Source: Parcubacteria group bacterium GW2011_GWA2_48_9
GTDB lineage: Bacteria > Patescibacteriota > Patescibacteriia > UBA10025
Assembly: GCA_001003705.1 (NCBI GenBank)
Contig: LCPQ01000002.1
Span: 1 to 45,671, forward strand
Length of the DNA stretch: 45,671 bases
Reading direction: 5' to 3'
Shown here: piece after piece, positions 41,351-45,671 of the stretch
Position numbering within the stretch: the stretch's first letter is position 1
Layout of the letters: each line of letters starts with the position of its first letter
The notes under the pieces: model-generated
What the model saw: only the letters and a program-made list of their open reading frames with translations
What the model was told of the DNA's origin: nothing
Databases searched by the model: none
Made by a program: the position numbers and the translations under genes

Positions 41351-42220
41351 ATGCGGTTAGCAATCGGCATCAGCCTCGTTATCCTTGTTGTTTCGGGATG
41401 TATGATTACCCCTCGCGTCGAGGGAGATACTATTGAAGTTGATGCACCATCCAGTGTTCATCGGGCGTTCCTCATGGAACAGAGTTTTTTTGATCGGGCA
41501 TACGCGGACGTATCCGGATCTCGTGAAAAAAGTGCCGTACGCGGAGGCATTGTTCCTCATCATTTACTCGCATCACATCTTATTGCGGAGTTTTTTTCTC
41601 GTTTAGAACTGTCACAGGATCCATCGGTTGTCGTTGTCATCGGGCCTAACCACCGTGAGATCGGCACAGATGGAATACTCATCTCCGAAGCTGCGTGGGA
41701 AACTCCCTATGGACGCCTACAACCGTACACGGAAGGCATTTCATCATTGATACAGCGAGGCGTTGTCCAGGCGGACGAACGTGTGTTTGTAGCTGAACAC
41801 TCTATTTCAGCGGAAGTTTCATTTATTAAAAAAAGTTTTCCTGAGGCGCAGGTACTCCCCATCGTGTTGATGAGCCGCGCAACCGAGGCTGATTTGGTCG
41901 CACTCGCTTCAGCGCTCCACGAAGTGTTGCCCAAGGATGCACTCGTCCTCGCGAGCGTCGACTTCGCCCATTACGTTTCGTCAGAGGAGGCGGATACGTT
42001 GGATGCAAAGAGCAGGGAAACACTAGTGTCCTTCGACGTTGAAGGACTGGCATCGATGGCCGTTGATTCACCAGCAAGCATATATGTCCTCATGAGATAT
42101 TTGACAGCAAGAAACGCACAGAAGCCAGTCATACTGGAGAATTCGAATTCAGCGAAGGTTATCGGCGATCTCACCATCTCGGAGGTGACCAGCTATTTTA
42201 CTATGTATTTTTTGAACTAA
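41351..42220 (+). CDS. MEMO-family (AmmeMemoRadiSam system protein B-like) lipoprotein
   Basis: 289 aa. Lipobox VVSGC places the lipidated Cys at about residue 17. MEMO signature: RGGIVPHHLLAS, VIGPNHREIG, AEHSISAEVSFIKK, VLASVDFAHY. MEMO proteins share the fold of extradiol dioxygenases and metal-binding His. Neither AmmeA- nor radical-SAM-type partners are nearby, and an exported copy is uncommon. Co-transcribed with the preceding surface protein by spacing. Confidence 0.85.
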   Translation: MRLAIGISLVILVVSGCMITPRVEGDTIEVDAPSSVHRAFLMEQSFFDRAYADVSGSREKSAVRGGIVPHHLLASHLIAEFFSRLELSQDPSVVVVIGPNHREIGTDGILISEAAWETPYGRLQPYTEGISSLIQRGVVQADERVFVAEHSISAEVSFIKKSFPEAQVLPIVLMSRATEADLVALASALHEVLPKDALVLASVDFAHYVSSEEADTLDAKSRETLVSFDVEGLASMAVDSPASIYVLMRYLTARNAQKPVILENSNSAKVIGDLTISEVTSYFTMYFLN

Positions 42221-42225
42221 TATAT

Positions 42226-42342
42226 ATGTCACAAGCAACACCAGTTGACCCGAGAATTGTTCGGGCGAAGCGTACGTTGCAGCTTGGTATTGCCTTGCTA
42301 GCTGTTGTTGGACTCATACTAGTTCTTATTCTGGTTTTCTAA
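42226..42342 (+). CDS. 38-aa tail-anchored membrane micropeptide
   Basis: ATG 42226, five bases after the MEMO stop, to TAA 42342. A polar N-terminus (SQATPVDPRIVRAKRT) is followed by a membrane helix that runs to the end (about residues 19-38, LGIALLAVVGLILVLILVF). It sits just before the CIRCE site. The clean topology and spacing make it a plausible gene; no family recognised. Confidence 0.55.
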   Translation: MSQATPVDPRIVRAKRTLQLGIALLAVVGLILVLILVF

Positions 42343-42366
42343 TATTAAAACCAGAAAATAGGAGAC

Positions 42367-42393
42367 TTAGCACTCTTGACCATAGAGTGCTAA
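42367..42393. promoter_or_regulatory. CIRCE operator (HrcA binding site)
   Basis: TTAGCACTC (42367-42375), nine bases, GAGTGCTAA (42385-42393): a perfect match to the consensus. It overlaps the -35 of the promoter below, so HrcA binding would block RNA polymerase: direct autoregulation. Confidence 0.97.
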
Positions 42394-42405
42394 CCACGTT
42401 ATAAT
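42376..42405 (+). promoter_or_regulatory. Housekeeping promoter of the hrcA operon
   Basis: TTGACC (42376-42381) within the CIRCE spacer, 18 bases, perfect TATAAT (42400-42405). ATG 42420, leader about 8 nt. Confidence 0.85.
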
Positions 42406-42419
42406 ACCCTTGTAATACT

Positions 42420-43136
42420 ATGGAGGATAGAAAAAGGGCTTTACTTAGCTCAATTATCAAAGAACATATAAATAATGCTGAGCCTGTTGGCTCACGTCTG
42501 CTTGTGGATAAGTATGGCTTGGGTGTGTCCCCGGCAACGGTGCGTAATGACATGATGGCTCTGGAAAAGGAGGGTTTTATCACCCATCTGCATACATCAG
42601 GTGGCAGAATACCCACAGAAAAAGGCTGGAAGTACTACTTGGATAACTTTGTCGTTAACAAAGAGGTCTCTAAGCGGGAATATGATTTTTTGAAACTGGC
42701 ACTAGCCGACAGGACGGACATTTCGGAAGAAATGACGACGAAAAGACTGGCGAAGGCGCTTGCAGAACTCTCACAAGAAGCTGTTATCGTGGGATTTTCA
42801 CCTGATGATATCTACTATACCGGCATTTCATATCTCTTTTCTCATCCGGAGTTCCATGAATTTAATCTCATTTCACGCATGTCAGAAGTGATCGACCACC
42901 TCGATGAAGTGATGCATGATCTGTTTCCCGCGGTTGAGGATGACGTTCGCGTTTTAGTAGGAGAAGAAAATCCTTTTGGCAAGCAATGCGGAGTCATGGT
43001 CGTAAAGTACCACGCGAAGAATGGTGAACAACAGATGGTCGGCATTCTTGGTCCTATGCGTATGGATTACGAATCACACATGAGCCGGCTGCAGTGTGTG
43101 CGCACATTATTGGAGAACACCGAACACACGCCATGA
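42420..43136 (+). CDS. hrcA: Heat-inducible transcription repressor HrcA
   Basis: 238 aa; about 100 shorter than typical HrcA, as in other CPR genomes. Winged-helix N-terminus: KEHINNAEPVGSRLLVDKYGLGVSPATVRNDMMALEKEG split across turn and recognition helix, then LHTSGGRIPTEKGWKYY. The GAF-like C-terminal domain is reduced but ends in VGILGPMRMDY. Represses its own operon through the CIRCE site directly upstream. The TGA stop overlaps the grpE ATG. Confidence 0.95.
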   Translation: MEDRKRALLSSIIKEHINNAEPVGSRLLVDKYGLGVSPATVRNDMMALEKEGFITHLHTSGGRIPTEKGWKYYLDNFVVNKEVSKREYDFLKLALADRTDISEEMTTKRLAKALAELSQEAVIVGFSPDDIYYTGISYLFSHPEFHEFNLISRMSEVIDHLDEVMHDLFPAVEDDVRVLVGEENPFGKQCGVMVVKYHAKNGEQQMVGILGPMRMDYESHMSRLQCVRTLLENTEHTP

Positions 43137-43618
43137 CACCCGAGCACCAGCAAAAAGACGAACACCAGCCGACGGAGATTGAAAAGCTCCAGAAGCAAGC
43201 TGAAGAATATTTGGACGGGTGGAAGCGCGCGAAGGCAGACTACCTGAACCAGAAAAAGGAATTTGAAAAGCGAGAAAAAGAAGTTGTGCAGTTTGCAAAC
43301 GCAGGCCTCATCATTGAGCTTATTCCGATTTATAACCACCTGAAGCTTGCTTTGAAGCATAAACCCGCGCACCAAGATACAGCACACTGGGTGAAAGGCA
43401 TCGAACATATTGCGCAAGAGCTGAAGACATTCTTTTCCCAGATGGGCATCGAGGAGATCCCGACGAAGGGTCAGAAATTCAATACTGATCAGCACGAGGC
43501 AGTCGCACATGAGAAACGTGAGGGTATCGAACACGATGTAATTATTGAGGAGGTTGAACCAGGGTATATGATGCTCGGTAAGACCATCCATCCGGCAAAA
43601 GTGAAAGTAGCTCAATAA
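43133..43618 (+). CDS. grpE: Nucleotide exchange factor GrpE
   Basis: 161 aa from ATG 43133, which overlaps the hrcA stop by ATGA and so is coupled; the frame is open upstream but that would run inside hrcA. A Gln/Glu-rich coiled coil (QKQAEEYLDGWKRAKADYLNQKKE split) leads to the beta-wing with DQHEAVAHEK and the end GYMMLGKTIHPAKVKVA. GrpE releases ADP from DnaK; dnaK and dnaJ are not in the window. Confidence 0.95.
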   Translation: MTPEHQQKDEHQPTEIEKLQKQAEEYLDGWKRAKADYLNQKKEFEKREKEVVQFANAGLIIELIPIYNHLKLALKHKPAHQDTAHWVKGIEHIAQELKTFFSQMGIEEIPTKGQKFNTDQHEAVAHEKREGIEHDVIIEEVEPGYMMLGKTIHPAKVKVAQ

Positions 43619-43627
43619 CTTATTTGT

Positions 43628-43693
43628 ATGAAACATATGCACTACACTGGCGGAGAAGAAAACTGTCCATGTGGCGGTAACTGCGGCTGCTAA
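43628..43693 (+). CDS. 21-aa Cys-rich micropeptide in the heat-shock operon
   Basis: ATG 43628, nine bases after the grpE stop, to TAA 43693. After a His/Met-rich start (MKHMHYTGGEEN) come four Cys in ten residues, C-P-C-G-G-N-C-G-C. The double CxC pattern with two His could bind a soft metal such as Zn2+ or Cu+, or be redox active. Known families of this size are few and I cannot assign one. Confidence 0.55.
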   Translation: MKHMHYTGGEENCPCGGNCGC

Positions 43694-43709
43694 TTCTTAA
43701 CAGGAATAT

Positions 43710-43727
43710 CCCTTCAATAAAAGGGGG
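43710..43727 (+). promoter_or_regulatory. Small hairpin over a purine-rich stretch before hsp20
   Basis: CCCTT (43710-43714), six-base loop, AAGGG (43721-43725), next to AAGGGGGTG (43721-43729), which is nearly perfectly complementary to the 16S 3' end. The stretch is 13 bases from the ATG, longer than the usual SD spacing. A weak thermosensor is possible. Confidence 0.3.
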
Positions 43728-43742
43728 TGTAACGAAACAACT

Positions 43743-44147
43743 ATGGCAATAGTCAGATGGAATCCATACCTTGACCTCGACGAATTTGACGGATTTTTCC
43801 GGGGTCAAATGCAATTCGTCCCGGCAATGGACGTCTATCAGGACGAAGAAAATGTCTATGTGGAATCCCCATTACCGGGAGCCGAGCCTGATAAGGTCAA
43901 CGTCACCGTAGAAGACAACATTTTGAAGATCGAAGGTAACATGGAGAAGAAATCTGAAGTGGACGAGAAAAACTACTACCGGAAGGAAGTCCGCTCGGGA
44001 AGCTTCTACCGGACAGTCGCCCTTCCCACGCACGTCCAAGCCGAAAAGGCGCTAGCTACCTTCGACAATGGTATGCTGAAGGTAACCATACCGAAGGCGG
44101 AAGAAGTTAAGCCGAAAAAGATCCCTGTATCCGTTTCGAAGAAATAG
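43743..44147 (+). CDS. Small heat shock protein (Hsp20/alpha-crystallin)
   Basis: 134 aa ATP-independent holdase. Short N-terminal region (WNPYLDLDEFDGFF), alpha-crystallin domain with VYVESPLPGAEPDKVNV, KNYYRKEVRSGSFYRTV and GMLKVTIPKA, then the C-terminal IPV (IxI/V motif) for oligomer assembly. Last gene of the hrcA-grpE run, or separately transcribed. Two hairpins follow it (GCCCC/GGGGC at 44155-44169 and the one below). Confidence 0.95.
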   Translation: MAIVRWNPYLDLDEFDGFFRGQMQFVPAMDVYQDEENVYVESPLPGAEPDKVNVTVEDNILKIEGNMEKKSEVDEKNYYRKEVRSGSFYRTVALPTHVQAEKALATFDNGMLKVTIPKAEEVKPKKIPVSVSKK

Positions 44148-44177
44148 CGCCCAAGCCCCGTATTGGGGCATGGGTAT

Positions 44178-44198
44178 GGAGACGATCCGATCGTCTCC
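44178..44198. repeat. Perfect hairpin after hsp20
   Basis: GGAGACGAT, ccg, ATCGTCTCC: nine base pairs, no T-tract. Confidence 0.6.
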
Positions 44199-44218
44199 GG
44201 ACTCATGCTTACTATCAT

Positions 44219-44611
44219 ATGGCAACCATGCATCCACAAATCCCGTTCGGCCACCGGCCGGACATCATAAAAGCTGAAGCTTTCTGCAGTATTTGCGGCG
44301 AGCGATTCGACTTCACAAATCTGCAAATCCTGGAGGAGCAAGATGGCACAACGCTGCTCTATATTAAATGCGGCCGGTGTCAGGCGGGATCACTCTCGTC
44401 TATTTCGTTCGGCCAAGGGCGCTTGCAGTTTTTGACTGCTGTTACAGACCTTTCACAAGACGAAGTACTTGACTTCAGGAATGAAGCGTCGATCGACGAA
44501 GATGATGTATTACGGCTCCATGCCCATATGGAGGTAGATGATAATTTTCTTAACCAGTTTAATTGCAGCTTCTGCAGTACCACCGGTTGCAAGCAGATCA
44601 TCAACTATTAA
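44219..44611 (+). CDS. Zinc-ribbon protein, C-terminus replaced at the join
   Basis: The frame reads 130 aa. The first about 105 residues are a coherent small protein with two CxxC pairs (CSIC near residue 21, CGRC near 57) in a zinc-ribbon layout, followed by a helical acidic part ([21 protein letters not shown]). From about residue 108 on, the sequence is the reverse complement of apt and is not real coding for this gene. The true C-terminus is lost at about 44540. No family name. Confidence 0.65.
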   Translation: MATMHPQIPFGHRPDIIKAEAFCSICGERFDFTNLQILEEQDGTTLLYIKCGRCQAGSLSSISFGQGRLQFLTAVTDLSQDEVLDFRNEASIDEDDVLRLHAHMEVDDNFLNQFNCSFCSTTGCKQIINY

Positions 44612-44986
44612 AACCCTTTTCCCCGGCTCAACAGCATCGACATGAATCTCTAAACTGTCAGTTCCATATTCTAAATCATATGAAATTCTTGCAGTTTTTG
44701 ATGGTAGTTTACCCGGCTTTCTAATGGGGATAAAACCAATGCCAAGTTTATATGCAAGCGCGCTCCCAAAAATAAATCCGCGTGCTTCAATACCAGCTAT
44801 ATAATTAATTTTTTGTTTCTCAAAATGTCTGGCCAATAAATCAACTGCATGTTTAAAAGCAACAGGATCTCTTAGAACAGTTGTAATATCCTTAAATACA
44901 ATACCTTCTCTGGGAAAGTCAGCTATGTCCCTGATTTTTGATTTAATGAGTTCCGGGGCACTTTCTTCAGCATCTTTCACGGCCAC
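44510..44986 (-). CDS. apt: Adenine phosphoribosyltransferase, 3'-truncated at the join
   Basis: Purine salvage enzyme making AMP from adenine and PRPP. The frame begins at 44986. Family sequence runs [46 protein letters not shown] and the PRPP motif [17 protein letters not shown], then KLVKKI where the normal enzyme has about 30 more residues. The last nine residues encoded (IIYLHMGME..) come from the CPR-side DNA. The gene is AT-rich; recJ is 4 bases upstream, the classic recJ-apt order. Confidence 0.92.
   Translation of the reverse strand: MAVKDAEESAPELIKSKIRDIADFPREGIVFKDITTVLRDPVAFKHAVDLLARHFEKQKINYIAGIEARGFIFGSALAYKLGIGFIPIRKPGKLPSKTARISYDLEYGTDSLEIHVDAVEPGKRVLIVDDLLATGGTAEAAIKLVKKIIIYLHMGMEP
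44535..44550. other. Composition breakpoint between CPR-like and AT-rich DNA
   Basis: Left of here the sequence is of mixed composition and plus-strand genes; right of here it is distinctly AT-rich with minus-strand genes. Both coding regions that cross it lose their natural C-termini here. Confidence 0.8.
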
Positions 44987-44990
44987 AATA

Positions 44991-45671
44991 TTAACTCCTT
45001 GCCATTATATTACTATATTTCTTACTCTCATATTCCAGTGTACTCACACATTCTTCATGTGTCCAGTCTTTAATTTCTAACTGAATGGAAATTTTACCAT
45101 TAAAATAATTTAATTTTGGGGTATAAACAATTTTTATTTTGTCGCCGATGTGAAATTCTGCATTAGGATCGTGATTCCAGATTAGTGCTTCGAACATTTT
45201 TATTTCTGACTTAAGCACAAGCTTTAAATGCTGTCCGTTTTTCCCAATGACCCTTATTCCAATAATTTCTGTTTCATTGCTTACAAAAACAGGCAGCTTA
45301 TTTCCTAAACCAAACGGTGACAGCTTATATATTTTTTCTATTAAATCTAGGTTTAATTCATTAAGTGGTAATTCAGAATCAATTTCTATTATGGCTTCAA
45401 GATTTTCACAGTTAAGTTTTTTATTTACAAAGTTCTTAAAATCAAAGATAAAATTATTTATTTTTTCAGGTCTAATGCTAAGCCCGCATGCAGCTTTATG
45501 ACCGCCATATCTTTCAAGATGTATCGAACTGTTTACAAGTGCTTCAACTATGTTTAACTGGCTTATACTTCTGCCTGAACCACGGGCTATGTTTTGTTCT
45601 TTATCAACAGCGATTAATATAGTTGGCAGGTGAAATTTTTCAACTATCCTTGATGCTACTATTCCGATTAC
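44991..45671 (-). CDS. recJ: Single-stranded-DNA exonuclease RecJ, C-terminal part
   Basis: An open frame of 226 codons enters from the window edge and ends at 44991. It matches the RecJ DHHA1 region: [32 protein letters not shown] and [10 protein letters not shown], then [13 protein letters not shown] and an OB-like C-terminal domain. The DHH catalytic domain is off the contig. RecJ degrades ssDNA 5'-3' in repair and recombination. It ends 4 bases before apt, a pairing common in bacteria with larger genomes. Codon choice favours A/T, unlike the CPR part. Confidence 0.93.
   Translation of the reverse strand, partial: VIGIVASRIVEKFHLPTILIAVDKEQNIARGSGRSISQLNIVEALVNSSIHLERYGGHKAACGLSIRPEKINNFIFDFKNFVNKKLNCENLEAIIEIDSELPLNELNLDLIEKIYKLSPFGLGNKLPVFVSNETEIIGIRVIGKNGQHLKLVLKSEIKMFEALIWNHDPNAEFHIGDKIKIVYTPKLNYFNGKISIQLEIKDWTHEECVSTLEYESKKYSNIMARS

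Overview
The window looks like a contig from a Patescibacteria (Candidate Phyla Radiation) genome of the Parcubacteria/Paceibacteria type. The reasons are a bacterial AspRS with no GAD insertion, a short HrcA, many small membrane-anchored proteins with Asn-rich linkers, CCHC zinc-finger proteins of no known family, few biosynthetic genes, and mostly no Shine-Dalgarno sites. The phylum call is inference; no rRNA gene is present. Almost every gene lies on the + strand in tightly packed runs.

Layout. 1-0.8 kb: the N-terminal part of dnaB on the minus strand, divergent from a DnaQ-like exonuclease. 1.5-2.0 kb: palindromic hairpins, tRNA-Lys(CUU) and a 29-aa membrane micropeptide. 2.1-8.2 kb: a Ca2+-type P-type ATPase, an AsnRS that has lost most of its OB fold, a pilin-like protein, AspRS and a small wHTH-like protein. 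8.2-13.7 kb: a DUF2330 protein carrying a DNRLRE-like insert, membrane proteins, a YbaK/ProX deacylase and two paralogous anchored proteins ending in Ca2+-binding repeats. 13.7-18.7 kb: scpA-scpB, a D,D-carboxypeptidase, and the glycolytic block tpiA-fba-gap. 18.7-19.2 kb: a triple-hairpin repeat, tRNA-Glu(CUC) and a large three-way-junction element. 19.2-21.4 kb: small membrane proteins, a Nudix hydrolase, a phage-holin-family protein and an anchored HIT protein.

21.4-24.0 kb is a compositional and regulatory island of three genes: a solitary KAS III (FabH-like), an acidic protein and a secreted protein. Each has a strong promoter with a 17-bp spacer, an SD site and a T-rich terminator where one can be expected, unlike the rest of the window. 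24.0-26.0 kb holds a queuosine salvage pair, tgt and yhhQ. 26.2-28.1 kb is a Big_5-like/C39 peptidase surface protein. 28.2-35.0 kb is the strongest candidate for an undescribed system: a zinc-finger membrane zincin, a translationally coupled 147-aa protein and a 1524-aa giant, the two large proteins sharing a zinc finger encoded by a 66-bp perfectly identical stretch. 35.0-42.3 kb encodes a Kunitz-like Cys-rich secreted protein, CorA, a second C39 protein, a flippase-like membrane protein, a 793-aa surface protein, a MEMO-family lipoprotein and a 38-aa membrane peptide. 42.4-44.1 kb is a heat-shock operon (perfect CIRCE, hrcA, grpE, a 21-aa Cys-rich peptide, hsp20).

Near 44.54 kb the sequence changes abruptly to AT-rich DNA carrying 3'-truncated apt and the 3' part of recJ on the minus strand. 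This cuts a zinc-ribbon gene on one side and apt on the other, and is most simply a chimeric assembly join or, less likely, a recent transfer.
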